Made by a program: the position numbers and the translations under genes. From assembly GCF_001038505.1 (NCBI RefSeq), contig NZ_LDPY01000001.1, positions 434,001-498,000 on the forward strand: 64,000 nt of DNA, in the 5' to 3' direction. The notes below the pieces were generated by a model, which worked only from the letters and a program-made list of their open reading frames with translations, was not told the origin of the DNA and searched no databases. This document shows positions 28,383 through 36,742 of this stretch, piece by piece. Positions within the stretch are counted from its first letter, which is position 1; the number at the start of each line of letters is the position of its first letter. Origin of the DNA: Puniceibacterium sp. IMCC21224. GTDB lineage: Bacteria > Pseudomonadota > Alphaproteobacteria > Rhodobacterales > Rhodobacteraceae.

Positions 28383-29174
28383 GTGGAAACCAAAAAAACG
28401 ACGACGCCCGGCATCCTGATCACTGGCGGGGCCAAACGGATCGGTGCCGAGATGGCACGCCGCTTTGTCCGCGAAGGGTTTCGCGTCATGGTGCATTATC
28501 AATCCTCGCAGAGCGAGGCAGAGGCATTGCGCGACGAACTAAACGCTGGAGGCGAGGTTTGCCGTCTGGTGCAGGGCGACCTGTCCCGCCGCGCGGATGT
28601 GTCGGCGGTGTTTGCTGCGGCGCAGGACTGGTTGGGGCGGATCGACCTATGCCTCAACAATGCGTCGATGTTCCGGGGGGACGATATCTTTGGGGTCGAA
28701 GAGGCGCAGTTTGATGCGCATCTGGCGGTCAATCTCAAGGCGCCGGTCTATCTGGCGGAACTGACCGCGACGCAGGACATGGCGGTCGGGGATTGTCTGA
28801 TCCTCAACATGCTGGATAATAAGGTGTTTGCGATCAACCCGGATTTCTTCACCTATACCCTCAGCAAGGCGGCGCTGCTGACGGCGACGGAAATGCTCGC
28901 TATGCGATTCGACGGGGCGCCACGGGTGTGCGGCATTGCGCCCAGCATCACGTTGATCAGTGGCAAACAAAATCAGGCAAATTTTGAGAAAAGCGCGCGG
29001 GTGAACCCGCTAGGGCGTCGGGTCTTTCCCTCGGATTTGGCGGATGCCGCCGTTTATCTGTGGAACGCCAAAAGCAGCAATGGTCAGGTGATCACCATCG
29101 ACGGCGGGCAATCGCTGCTGAAACTGGACCGCGATGTCGCCTATCTGGTCAAGGAGGGACTGCTGGATGGCTAA
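28383..29174 (+). CDS. Short-chain dehydrogenase/reductase (FolM-like pteridine reductase)
   Basis: The SDR protein of about 263 residues has the cofactor motif ITGGAKRIGAEMA, followed by VMVHYQSSQ (a basic/polar context suiting NADPH). NNAS lies in the middle, the catalytic Tyr-x-x-x-Lys is YTLSK, and the tail has VITIDGGQSL. TGGAKRIG is the form seen in FolM/pteridine reductases. Together with the folB gene that overlaps its end, this points to dihydromonapterin or dihydrofolate reduction. The start is uncertain: GTG 28383 follows AGGA closely, and TTG 28362 would overlap the previous stop. Confidence 0.75.
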   Translation: METKKTTTPGILITGGAKRIGAEMARRFVREGFRVMVHYQSSQSEAEALRDELNAGGEVCRLVQGDLSRRADVSAVFAAAQDWLGRIDLCLNNASMFRGDDIFGVEEAQFDAHLAVNLKAPVYLAELTATQDMAVGDCLILNMLDNKVFAINPDFFTYTLSKAALLTATEMLAMRFDGAPRVCGIAPSITLISGKQNQANFEKSARVNPLGRRVFPSDLADAAVYLWNAKSSNGQVITIDGGQSLLKLDRDVAYLVKEGLLDG

Positions 29175-29505
29175 GTTTACGATCCAGCTCGAAGAGCTGT
29201 GTATTGAGATGTATCTGGGCATCCACGATTTTGAACGCGACACGATGCAACGGGTGCTTGTAACAGTTGAAATTGGCGTCGAGATTGGCGATTTCCGCGA
29301 TGGTGGGTTCTTTGATTATGACCGGATCGCGGATTTCCTGCGTGGTTTTAGCGGTCGCCACATCGACACGCAGGAAGAGCTGATTGTGACTACGCACGGG
29401 TTCATTCTGGCGCTTGAGGGCGTCATCAGTGCGACCGTCTGTTCGAAAAAGCCGGACGTCTATCCCGACGCGCAGTCGGTTGGCGTCTGTTACAGTGGAG
29501 GCTAG
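29167..29505 (+). CDS. folB: Dihydroneopterin aldolase
   Basis: The 112-residue protein has the FolB landmarks: LEELCIEMYLGIHDFERDTMQRVLVTVEI, then FFDYDRIADFLRGF and a late KPDVYPDAQSVGV. FolB splits 7,8-dihydroneopterin to hydroxymethyl-dihydropterin and glycolaldehyde in folate synthesis. The start at 29167 has AAGGAGGG about ten bases upstream and overlaps the SDR stop by 8 bases. The next gene, lacI-type, converges on it with only 10 bases between. Confidence 0.88.
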   Translation: MAKFTIQLEELCIEMYLGIHDFERDTMQRVLVTVEIGVEIGDFRDGGFFDYDRIADFLRGFSGRHIDTQEELIVTTHGFILALEGVISATVCSKKPDVYPDAQSVGVCYSGG

Positions 29506-29515
29506 GCGCTGCAAA

Positions 29516-30538
29516 TCACAGATTGGCGGCCAATAGCACCTCGACCCGGATCTTTTCTTGCGATTTCAGCGTATTGCGCATATCTGCCATAGCCCGAAGC
29601 TTGCGAATGGCGCTGCGTACAAGATGGCCGGGGTCTTGTGTCACCAGCGCGTCCAGCGTCCCGTCGCGCAGCGCTTGCTCGGTAAACGGTGTGCGTTCGT
29701 GCGCGATTGTCACCACGTGTCGGGGCTTGGACAGATCCTGCAGCACGGCCAATGGCACCCGGGCCTCAGAAGACAGGATATACGCGCCGACGATATCGGG
29801 GTTGCGGGCGAACGTCTCGGAAATGATGTCGTGGGCCCGGTCCGCAGAGCCGTATGTTTCCAGCGACGGCAGGTTGCACAGATGCGGAAACGACGCGTTA
29901 ATCACGGCGTCAAAGCCAAGCCGTCGTTCCAGGCTGTCGCGCAGTTGCATGCTCTCGGCGACGACCAGCAATCGGCCGGCCGTGGCATGGATAAACCGAC
30001 CCAGAAGGGTGGCCGCAGTGGCTCCGGCCGCATGATTGTCGATCCCGACCCAGTGATCCCCGGTCAGCGTCTGGTTCGAGATAAAGGGCAGCGCCCGGAT
30101 GCCGCGTTCCTGCAGTCGCAGCATGGCGTCGCGCACCTGCGGTGTTTCGGGCGCCATAATGGCCACGCCGTCGTAATCCACGGATGAGAGGCCGGACAAA
30201 AAACTGGCGATGCGGTGCGGATCATTCTCGTCCACATGGTGCACATCGGCCCAAACCATGTCGGCGGCAAACGCGGTCTCGGCCTCTTCTATATGGCGCA
30301 GGATCTCGGTCAGGAACAAATCCCCGGATTTAGGCAGCACAAAGAGAAAGCGGTAGGTCTTGCCCTTGGCCAGATTCGCTGCCGAAATATTGCGCACAAA
30401 ACCCAATTGTTCGATCGCCGCATTGACCCGGTCGACGGTCTTTTGCTTGACGCCCTCGCGGCCATTCAGCACGCGATCCACGGTGGCACGACTGACGCCT
30501 GCCACCTTTGCAAGATCTTTCGTCGTTGGACGCAACAT
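29516..30538 (-). CDS. LacI-family transcriptional regulator of the ABC transporter operon
   Basis: The 340-residue protein starts TTKDLAKVAGVSRATVDRVLNGREGVKQKTVDRV in outline, a classic LacI helix-turn-helix plus hinge helix (AANLAKGKT). The periplasmic-binding-protein-like ligand domain follows. The start ATG 30538 was chosen because it gives the standard family length; an upstream GTG adds 30 unrelated residues. It is divergent from the carbohydrate ABC operon, and two similar 16-base operators lie between them. It is therefore very likely the local repressor, with the imported sugar or its phosphate as effector. Confidence 0.92.
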   Translation of the reverse strand: MLRPTTKDLAKVAGVSRATVDRVLNGREGVKQKTVDRVNAAIEQLGFVRNISAANLAKGKTYRFLFVLPKSGDLFLTEILRHIEEAETAFAADMVWADVHHVDENDPHRIASFLSGLSSVDYDGVAIMAPETPQVRDAMLRLQERGIRALPFISNQTLTGDHWVGIDNHAAGATAATLLGRFIHATAGRLLVVAESMQLRDSLERRLGFDAVINASFPHLCNLPSLETYGSADRAHDIISETFARNPDIVGAYILSSEARVPLAVLQDLSKPRHVVTIAHERTPFTEQALRDGTLDALVTQDPGHLVRSAIRKLRAMADMRNTLKSQEKIRVEVLLAANL

Positions 30539-30654
30539 GGTGGACCGATCATCCCTCTCAGGAAGTTCGGGCGTTTTATCAGTATCTTGGGCGTGTTCTG
30601 GGGGCATTCTGACTCGGGTATTTTCCACTATGCGTCAGGGTTCATAGCACACTA

Positions 30655-30670
30655 TGAGGCACGTGCATCA
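30655..30670. promoter_or_regulatory. LacI-type operator 1
   Basis: TGAGGCACGTGCATCA is a 16-base palindrome centred on CACGTG, with one mismatched pair. Its centre is 30 bases (about three helical turns) from that of a second copy, which would allow cooperative binding by one tetramer or two dimers. It lies between the lacI-type gene and the ABC operon. Confidence 0.7.
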
Positions 30671-30683
30671 TTTTTTACTTGTT

Positions 30684-30712
30684 TTGAGGCACGTGTCTCA
30701 ATACCAATATAA
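30684..30712 (+). promoter_or_regulatory. Promoter of the carbohydrate ABC operon
   Basis: TTGAGG at 30684-30689 and ATATAA at 30707-30712 are separated by 17 bases, the ideal sigma-70 spacing. The start codon of the binding-protein gene is 60 bases downstream and is preceded by GGGGAGGG. Confidence 0.55.
30685..30700. promoter_or_regulatory. LacI-type operator 2, overlapping the operon -35 box
   Basis: TGAGGCACGTGTCTCA repeats operator 1 with 13 of 16 bases identical and is itself a palindrome with one mismatched pair. It overlaps the -35 box TTGAGG, so occupancy should block the promoter of the transporter operon. Confidence 0.7.
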
Positions 30713-30771
30713 ACACAGACGAGTCGGGGCGAGGAGGTCCCAGCCGTCGCTATCCAGGGGAGGGTAAAAAA

Positions 30772-32094
30772 ATGAATTCCAAATTATTGACAACGGCCTG
30801 TGTGGGCGCATTGATGACTGTCGCGGCGACAACGGCGCAGGCGGATGATCTGACGCTATGCTGGGCCGCATGGGATCCCGCGAATGCGCTGGTTGAGCTA
30901 AGCAAGGAGTTCGAAGCGCAGTCCGGTCACAACATGAGCTTTGAGTTTGTGCCGTGGCCCAATTTCGCCGACCGGATGCTGAACGAACTGAATTCGGGAG
31001 GCAAATTGTGCGACCTGATGATCGGTGACAGCCAGTGGATCGGTGGCGCGGCCGAAAGCGGTCAGTACCTCAAGATGAACGACTTTTTTGATGCCAACGG
31101 CATCACTATGGACGATTTCATCCCGGCGACCGTTGCGGGCTATTCCGAATGGCCCAAAGGCACGCCGAACTACTGGGCGCTGCCTGCGTTTGGCGACGTG
31201 GTCGGCTGGACCTATCGCAAGGATTGGTTCGAACGCCCCGAGCTTCAGGCCGAGTTCCAGGAAAAGTACGGTCATGCGCTGGATGTTCCGACGACCTTTG
31301 CCGAACTTCAGCAGATCGCCGAATTCTTTCAGGGCCGCGAGATTGACGGCACCACGGTATACGGTGCCGCGATCTATACCGAGCGTGGTTCTGAGGGCAT
31401 CACTATGGGCGCGATGGACGTGCTCTATAGCTATGGCTTCCAGTATGAAAACCCGGACAAGCCCTATGATGTCGACGGCTTTGTGAACGCGCCCAACGCT
31501 GTGGCAGGGCTGGAGTTCTACAAGTCGCTCTACGATTGCTGCACCCCGCCGGGGTCGTCCAACGCTTATATGTCCGAAAACATCGACGCCTATAAATCCG
31601 GGCAGGTCGCGCTTCAGATGAACTTTGCCTTCATCTGGCCGGGGATCGAGGCAGACGCCAATGTCGGCGGCGGCAAATCCGGCTATTTCCCGAACCCGGC
31701 TGGTCCTGATGGCGACGCTTATGCGCAGCTCGGCGGGCAGGGCATTTCGGTTGTCGCCAACAGTGAATCGGTTGATGCGGCGCTTGAGTATATCAAGTGG
31801 TTCGCAGAGCCTGCGGTGCAGGCAAAATGGTGGGAGCTGGGCGGTTATTCGGCCCTGCGCGCCGTGGTCGAAGATCCCGGTTTTGCCACCAGCCAGCCCT
31901 ATGCTCAGACGTTCCTGGACTCCATGGCCATCGTCAAGGATTTCTGGGCCGAACCCAGCTATGCCTCGCTTCTTCAGGCCTCCCAGCGCCGCTTTCATGA
32001 CTATGTGATCGCAGGCAATGGTACGGCCCAAGAGGCAATGGACGGTCTGGTCGAGGACTGGATTGAAGTGTTCGACGACGAAGGCAAGTACTAA
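30772..32094 (+). CDS. ABC transporter periplasmic carbohydrate-binding protein
   Basis: The 440-residue protein is an extracellular solute-binding protein of family 1. It has a signal peptide (residues 1-24, ending TTAQADD), LTLCWAAWDPANALVELSKEFEAQSG, WALPAFGDVVGWTYRKDWF and the late SVDAALEYIKWFAEPAVQAKWW. It should bind a sugar, polyol or similar in the periplasm and deliver it to the two permeases encoded next. Aromatic residues are plentiful, as expected for a sugar site. The ligand is not known. The downstream DhaK-DhaL kinase suggests a small ketose or polyol, such as dihydroxyacetone, erythrulose or a tetritol. Confidence 0.92.
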   Translation: MNSKLLTTACVGALMTVAATTAQADDLTLCWAAWDPANALVELSKEFEAQSGHNMSFEFVPWPNFADRMLNELNSGGKLCDLMIGDSQWIGGAAESGQYLKMNDFFDANGITMDDFIPATVAGYSEWPKGTPNYWALPAFGDVVGWTYRKDWFERPELQAEFQEKYGHALDVPTTFAELQQIAEFFQGREIDGTTVYGAAIYTERGSEGITMGAMDVLYSYGFQYENPDKPYDVDGFVNAPNAVAGLEFYKSLYDCCTPPGSSNAYMSENIDAYKSGQVALQMNFAFIWPGIEADANVGGGKSGYFPNPAGPDGDAYAQLGGQGISVVANSESVDAALEYIKWFAEPAVQAKWWELGGYSALRAVVEDPGFATSQPYAQTFLDSMAIVKDFWAEPSYASLLQASQRRFHDYVIAGNGTAQEAMDGLVEDWIEVFDDEGKY

Positions 32095-32139
32095 ACGAAA
32101 CTGACCTCCCGTCCCCTCCCTGACGGGCTAAGGTTCAAT

Positions 32140-32174
32140 CACGAGGGCGCGGCATTGCCGCCGCCGCCCTCGTG
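32140..32174 (+). terminator. Strong hairpin between binding-protein and permease genes
   Basis: CACGAGGGCG (32140-32149) pairs perfectly with CGCCCTCGTG (32165-32174), and an inner CGGC-ATT-GCCG stem extends it. There is no T-run. Such hairpins after binding-protein genes usually protect the upstream message from 3' decay or thin out read-through, giving more binding protein than permease. Confidence 0.65.
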
Positions 32175-32204
32175 CTTTGCGCATTCACATCAATCAGAGG
32201 ACGC

Positions 32205-33155
32205 ATGATGTCCAACGCACCATCAGATCTCGCAGCACGGGCGACGCCGGAACCTGTTGCCCGGCGGATCAGGGGCCTGTCAGACCGGGCCATTGCCTGG
32301 ATATTTGTGGGCCCGACAATTCTGATCCTGCTGGCGGTGAATATCTTTCCGCTGATCTGGACGATCCGGCTTAGCTTTACCAATTTTCGCGTCAATCGCC
32401 CCAATGCCGAGGTCGAGTGGGTTGGGCTCAAGAACTATTCCCGCGTGCTGAACGACCCGGATATCTGGATGTCGATGCAAGCCACGGCGCATTTCCTGAT
32501 CTGGACCATCGTGTTGCAGGTGCTGATCGGCTTTTCGCTGGCCTACCTGATCAACAAGAAATTCAAGGGCAACGACATGTGGACTACGATCATCGTGCTG
32601 CCGATGATGTTGTCGCCCGCCGTTGTCGGCAACTTCTGGACCTTCCTGTATCAACCGCAGATTGGCCTGTTCAACTATGTCGTCGGTTTCCTGATCGGCG
32701 CAGACCCGTCAAGCTTTTCGATGATCGGTGACGTCAATCTGGCGCCGTGGTCCATCGTGATCGTGGACACCTGGATGTGGACGCCGTTTGTGATGCTGAT
32801 CTGTCTGGCTGGGCTTCGATCCATCCCTGACAGCATCTACGAGGCGGCGGAATGTGACCGCGCCAGCAAATGGCGGCAGTTCTGGACGATTACGATCCCC
32901 ATGGCGCTGCCGTTCCTGATGCTGGCCGTGCTGTTCCGCGGGATCGAGAATTTCAAGATGTTCGATCTTGTGGTGCAGCTGACTGGCGGCGGTCCGGGAT
33001 CAATCACTGAACTGACCTCGATCAACCTCAAACGTGAAGCGTTCGAAAAGTGGCGCACCGGTTATGCCAGCGCCTACGCGGTCATCCTTTTTGTCACGGT
33101 GTTCGGGCTGGCCTCGATCTACGTCAAAGCCCTCAACAAGGTGAAAGACAGATGA
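32205..33155 (+). CDS. ABC transporter permease (MalF-type), first
   Basis: The protein of about 316 residues has six membrane segments, the first at IAWIFVGPTILILLAVNIFPLIW. It carries the EAA loop (IYEAAECDRASKWRQFWTITIPMALP) that contacts the ATPase. It forms the membrane channel with the next gene product. The start is ATG 32205 (or 32208), with AGAGG just upstream. It overlaps the next permease gene by ATGA. Confidence 0.93.
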   Translation: MMSNAPSDLAARATPEPVARRIRGLSDRAIAWIFVGPTILILLAVNIFPLIWTIRLSFTNFRVNRPNAEVEWVGLKNYSRVLNDPDIWMSMQATAHFLIWTIVLQVLIGFSLAYLINKKFKGNDMWTTIIVLPMMLSPAVVGNFWTFLYQPQIGLFNYVVGFLIGADPSSFSMIGDVNLAPWSIVIVDTWMWTPFVMLICLAGLRSIPDSIYEAAECDRASKWRQFWTITIPMALPFLMLAVLFRGIENFKMFDLVVQLTGGGPGSITELTSINLKREAFEKWRTGYASAYAVILFVTVFGLASIYVKALNKVKDR

Positions 33156-34090
33156 GCTTTTCAGTAACCGAGCCGTCACAACGGCAGAAATGGATCGCCG
33201 GGATCCTGGTCATTGGCTACGCCCTGATCACGATCATGCCGCTGCTGTGGATCATTGCCACAGGGTTCAAATCCCCCTCGGACGCCATCGCCTATCCGCC
33301 CAAAGTGGTGTTCGAACCGACGCTTGAGGGGTACGTCAACCTGTTCACAACCCGCACCCGCGTCACAGAAGAGGCGTTCGCCGCCTTGCCACCGCCCGCC
33401 ACTTGGTACGAAGAAATCGTGCGGGATTCGGGTGTCGTGATCGCCGGGCCGTCCCGCTATGGCGAACGGTTCCTGAATTCGGTGATCATCGGCTTTGGCT
33501 CGACCTTCTTGTGTATCGTGCTGGGGACGGCGGCGGCCTATGCCTTTAGCCGGTTCAAGGTGCCGCTCAAGGATGATCTGCTGTTCTTTATCCTCAGCAC
33601 CCGGATGATGCCGCCGATTGCCGTGGCGATCCCTATCTTTCTGATGTTCCGCCAGTTAGGGCTGAACGATACCCATGCGGGGATGATCCTGCTCTATACG
33701 GCGGTAAACCTGTCGTTGTCGGTCTGGCTGCTCAAGGGGTTCATCGACGAGATCCCGATTGAGTACGAAGAGGCGGCGCTGATCGACGGCTACACCCGGT
33801 TTCAGGCGTTCTACAAGGTTGTGCTGCCGCAGGCGGCGACCGGCATCGCCTCGACCGCGATCTTTTGCCTGATCTTTGCCTGGAATGAATACGCCTTTGC
33901 GGTGCTGCTGACATCCGGCACGGCGCAGACGGCACCACCCTTCATCCCGACGATCATCGGTGTTGGCGGTCAGGACTGGCCCGCTGTTGCGGCTGGGGCG
34001 TCAATCTTCCTCTTGCCGGTGATGATCTTCACCATCCTGCTGCGCAAACATCTGCTGCGCGGAATCACATTCGGAGCGGTGCGCAAATGA
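33152..34090 (+). CDS. ABC transporter permease (MalG-type), second
   Basis: This 312-residue protein starts MSFSVTEPSQRQKWIAG and has six membrane segments. The EAA loop is EYEEAALIDGYTRFQAFYKVVLPQAATG. A periplasmic insertion after the first membrane segment (about residues 50-105) is longer than in MalG. ATGA overlaps join it to both neighbours, which fixes its start. Confidence 0.93.
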   Translation: MSFSVTEPSQRQKWIAGILVIGYALITIMPLLWIIATGFKSPSDAIAYPPKVVFEPTLEGYVNLFTTRTRVTEEAFAALPPPATWYEEIVRDSGVVIAGPSRYGERFLNSVIIGFGSTFLCIVLGTAAAYAFSRFKVPLKDDLLFFILSTRMMPPIAVAIPIFLMFRQLGLNDTHAGMILLYTAVNLSLSVWLLKGFIDEIPIEYEEAALIDGYTRFQAFYKVVLPQAATGIASTAIFCLIFAWNEYAFAVLLTSGTAQTAPPFIPTIIGVGGQDWPAVAAGASIFLLPVMIFTILLRKHLLRGITFGAVRK

Positions 34091-34275
34091 CGAGTTTTAT
34101 CAATGGCCTGCTGCGGTTGCGCCGTGGCCCGTGGGAAATGGTCGCCACAATCCTGATCGCGCTGGGGGTGGTGATGCTGATGCAGCCTTTTGCGCTGTGG
34201 ATGTACACCTGGTCGTTCCTCGTCACCCTGACCGGCACGGTGATGTTCATCATCGTCAGCCATTTTCCGGAGTAG
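34087..34275 (+). CDS. Small membrane protein of the ABC operon (two segments)
   Basis: The protein is 62 residues with two hydrophobic segments (MVATILIALGVVMLMQPFALW and SFLVTLTGTVMFIIVSHF). Small membrane proteins occur at this place, between permease and ATPase genes, in some rhizobial glycerol and polyol ABC operons (for example DUF2160 proteins). This one is shorter and not clearly that family. It may help assemble or stabilise the permease. It is coupled to the permease gene by ATGA. Confidence 0.75.
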   Translation: MTSFINGLLRLRRGPWEMVATILIALGVVMLMQPFALWMYTWSFLVTLTGTVMFIIVSHFPE

Positions 34276-34280
34276 CCCTG

Positions 34281-34646
34281 ATGCTGGAACAAATCTGTCC
34301 GATCCTGCCGTCGCGCGACTTTGACGTGACCGAGGCATTCTATGCCCGGCTTGGGTTCGCAACGCGCTATAAACAGACGGGTCAATACCTGCTGATGACA
34401 CATGACCCGGTCGAGGTGCATTTCTTTGCCCACCCGGCGCATGAAGCGGCCACCTGCGATCATGGCGCCTATCTGCGGCCCGCTGATGTCGATGCCTTTT
34501 CGGCCGAAGTGGAAACATTGGGGCTGCCCCGCGACGGCACTTTCCCAAAATTCATGCCTGCCGAGGACAAGCCATGGGGCATGCGTGAGGCGGCGCTATG
34601 GGATCCGGATGGCAATCTGCTCCGTGTCGGACAGGAGATCGCATAA
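34281..34646 (+). CDS. VOC-family protein (glyoxalase/bleomycin-resistance type)
   Basis: The 121-residue protein has the beta-alpha-beta-beta-beta vicinal-oxygen-chelate layout twice: CPILPSRDFDVTEAFYARLGF, PVEVHFFAHP, and PWGMREAALWDPDGNLLRVGQ. The last block is the form seen in bleomycin-binding proteins. With a kinase for dihydroxyacetone-like sugars in the same operon, a role in handling a reactive carbonyl such as methylglyoxal is imaginable, but this is inference. GGAG lies eight bases before ATG 34281. The stop overlaps the ATPase start by one base (TAATG). Confidence 0.82.
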   Translation: MLEQICPILPSRDFDVTEAFYARLGFATRYKQTGQYLLMTHDPVEVHFFAHPAHEAATCDHGAYLRPADVDAFSAEVETLGLPRDGTFPKFMPAEDKPWGMREAALWDPDGNLLRVGQEIA

Positions 34647-35743
34647 TGGCCCAGATCAGAATTGAAAACGTACGCAAGGATTTCGGGTCGTTCAACGCGG
34701 TCAAATCCTCGACTTTCACGGTTGAGGATGGCGAATTCTTTATGCTGCTCGGCCCCTCGGGCTGCGGCAAAACGACAACGCTGCGGATGATGGCGGGGCT
34801 GGAGCTGCCAACCTCTGGCCAAATCTACATTGATGGTGAAGAGGTGGGCCAGAAGCCCGCCAGCCAACGCGATATCGCGTTTGTGTTCCAGATGTTCGCG
34901 CTTTACCCGCATCTGAATGTTGGCAAGAACATCAGCTATCCGCTGTTGAGTCAGGGCATGCCCCGCGCGCAGGTCAAGGCCAAGGTGGCCGAAGTGGCCA
35001 AGATTCTCGGGATTGAGGATATCCTGAACCGGCCCGTCGGCGGCCTGTCGGGCGGTGACCGTCAGCGTGTCGCGCTGGGTCGGGCCATTGTGCGTGAACC
35101 CAAGGCGTTCTTTATGGATGAACCGCTGGGTGCGCTGGATGCCGAGTTCCGCGAGCATATGTCCGAAGAGCTGCGCGCCCTGCACGACCGGATGGGCGCA
35201 ACCACAGTCTATGTCACCCACGATCAGCTAGAGGCGATGCAGATGGGTGACAAGATCGTGGTGATGAACCATGGATCGGTCGAACAGTTCGGCGTGCCGC
35301 AGCAGATCTATGACTGGCCTGCGACGCGGTTTGTGGCGCAATTCATTGGCTCACCGCCGATGAATTTTCTCGATTTCGATGGGACCGTGGGCAAGGGCGC
35401 GACCGCGGTGCAGTTTGGCGGCGTCAGCTTTGCTGTGCCGCAACAACTCGAAGGGGCCAGCGGTGCGCTGACTTTGGGTGTGCGCCCCGAACATGTGCGC
35501 CTGAACGACGCCGCGCCCTATCGAGGCGAGGTGGTGGCCAGCGAATACCTTGGCACCACGCAGATCGTCACGGTCAAGACGCAGCACGGCGCTGTCAAGG
35601 CGCGCATCGCATCACACGAGGTTATCCGCACCGGCACCATCACAGGGCTGGATCTGGATGCGCGCACATTGACTGTGTTTGATGCCCGCACGGGACGCGC
35701 GCTGACCTCGATCGCCAACAAGGAGGTGCTGGGACATGGCTGA
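34646..35743 (+). CDS. ABC transporter ATP-binding protein (UgpC/MalK-type), first
   Basis: The 365-residue protein has Walker A GPSGCGKT, the signature LSGGDRQRVALGRA, Walker B FFMDEPLGALD and the switch His in VTHDQ. A C-terminal TOBE/regulatory domain with LTLGVRPEHVRL follows. The signature has Asp in place of the usual Gln (LSGGD for LSGGQ), a minor variant. It energises the two permeases. The start is fixed by the one-base overlap with the VOC gene. Its end overlaps the second ATPase gene by 8 bases. Confidence 0.94.
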   Translation: MAQIRIENVRKDFGSFNAVKSSTFTVEDGEFFMLLGPSGCGKTTTLRMMAGLELPTSGQIYIDGEEVGQKPASQRDIAFVFQMFALYPHLNVGKNISYPLLSQGMPRAQVKAKVAEVAKILGIEDILNRPVGGLSGGDRQRVALGRAIVREPKAFFMDEPLGALDAEFREHMSEELRALHDRMGATTVYVTHDQLEAMQMGDKIVVMNHGSVEQFGVPQQIYDWPATRFVAQFIGSPPMNFLDFDGTVGKGATAVQFGGVSFAVPQQLEGASGALTLGVRPEHVRLNDAAPYRGEVVASEYLGTTQIVTVKTQHGAVKARIASHEVIRTGTITGLDLDARTLTVFDARTGRALTSIANKEVLGHG

Positions 35744-36731
35744 AGTCATCCTTGCAAATGTCTCGAAACGTTTTGGCACCGATGTGGCGCTGGACGATGT
35801 CACCATGACTGTGCCGGACGGCGCCTTTGTGGTGCTGTTGGGGCCAACGGGGGCGGGCAAGACCACGACCCTGCGCATGGTCTCGGGCCTCGACAATCCC
35901 GACAGCGGCACGGTGTCCATCGGCGGCCGACCCATGGCGGGGCTGACACCAGCACAGCGCGATGTGGCGATGGTTTTCCAGCAATATTCGCTTTACCCGC
36001 ATCTGACGGTGCGCGAAAATCTGGAATTCCCGCTGAAATCCCCGATCCTGCGTACCCCAAGGGCCGAAATTGACCGCAAGGTCGGTGAGGTGGCCGAGGT
36101 GCTGCAAATCTCTCACAAGCTGGGCAACAAGGCGACGGCGCTGTCGGGCGGTGAAATGCAGCGCGTGTCCATCGGTCGCGCGTTGGTGCGCAGCCCTTCG
36201 GTGTACCTTATGGACGAACCTCTGAGTTCGCTGGATGCCAAGCTGCGTTCGGACCTTCGGGTTGAGTTGAAGAATATTCAGGCCAATCTGGGCGCGACGA
36301 TGCTTTATGTGACGCACGACCAGATCGAAGCGATGACCATGGCCACGCATGTAGGTGTGCTGGATCACGGGAAATTGGTGCAGTTCGGCACCCCGCGCGA
36401 GATCTATGAAAACCCGGTCAGCATCTATGCGGCCAGCCGTCTGGGTCAGCCTCGGATCAACGTGCTGCCGGCGGATGTGTTTGGCGACGCGCCTGCGGGG
36501 GCCAAATTCATCGGGCTGCGCCCGGAACAGATCGGACAGGGCGATGGGCAGGAAAGCTTTGTCAAACGGGTCGAGCATCTGGGAGATCAGACCCGCCTGC
36601 ATCTATCGTTCAGATCGTATGACCTGATCACGGTCACAGACGCGCATACCACGCTGGAGGATGGCGATATTGTCCGCATCCAGCCACGCAACCCATTCTA
36701 TTTTGACGCCGCCGGCGACCGGCTCGTGTGA
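35736..36731 (+). CDS. ABC transporter ATP-binding protein (UgpC/MalK-type), second
   Basis: The 331-residue protein has Walker A GPTGAGKT, signature LSGGEMQRVSIGRA, Walker B YLMDEPLSSLD and switch VTHDQ. Its TOBE domain is shorter than in the first ATPase. Two different ATPase genes in one operon suggest a heterodimer, as in rhizobial GlpS/GlpT. It begins inside the previous gene (8-base overlap). Confidence 0.93.
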   Translation: MAEVILANVSKRFGTDVALDDVTMTVPDGAFVVLLGPTGAGKTTTLRMVSGLDNPDSGTVSIGGRPMAGLTPAQRDVAMVFQQYSLYPHLTVRENLEFPLKSPILRTPRAEIDRKVGEVAEVLQISHKLGNKATALSGGEMQRVSIGRALVRSPSVYLMDEPLSSLDAKLRSDLRVELKNIQANLGATMLYVTHDQIEAMTMATHVGVLDHGKLVQFGTPREIYENPVSIYAASRLGQPRINVLPADVFGDAPAGAKFIGLRPEQIGQGDGQESFVKRVEHLGDQTRLHLSFRSYDLITVTDAHTTLEDGDIVRIQPRNPFYFDAAGDRLV

Positions 36732-36742
36732 GGGAGAGACAC

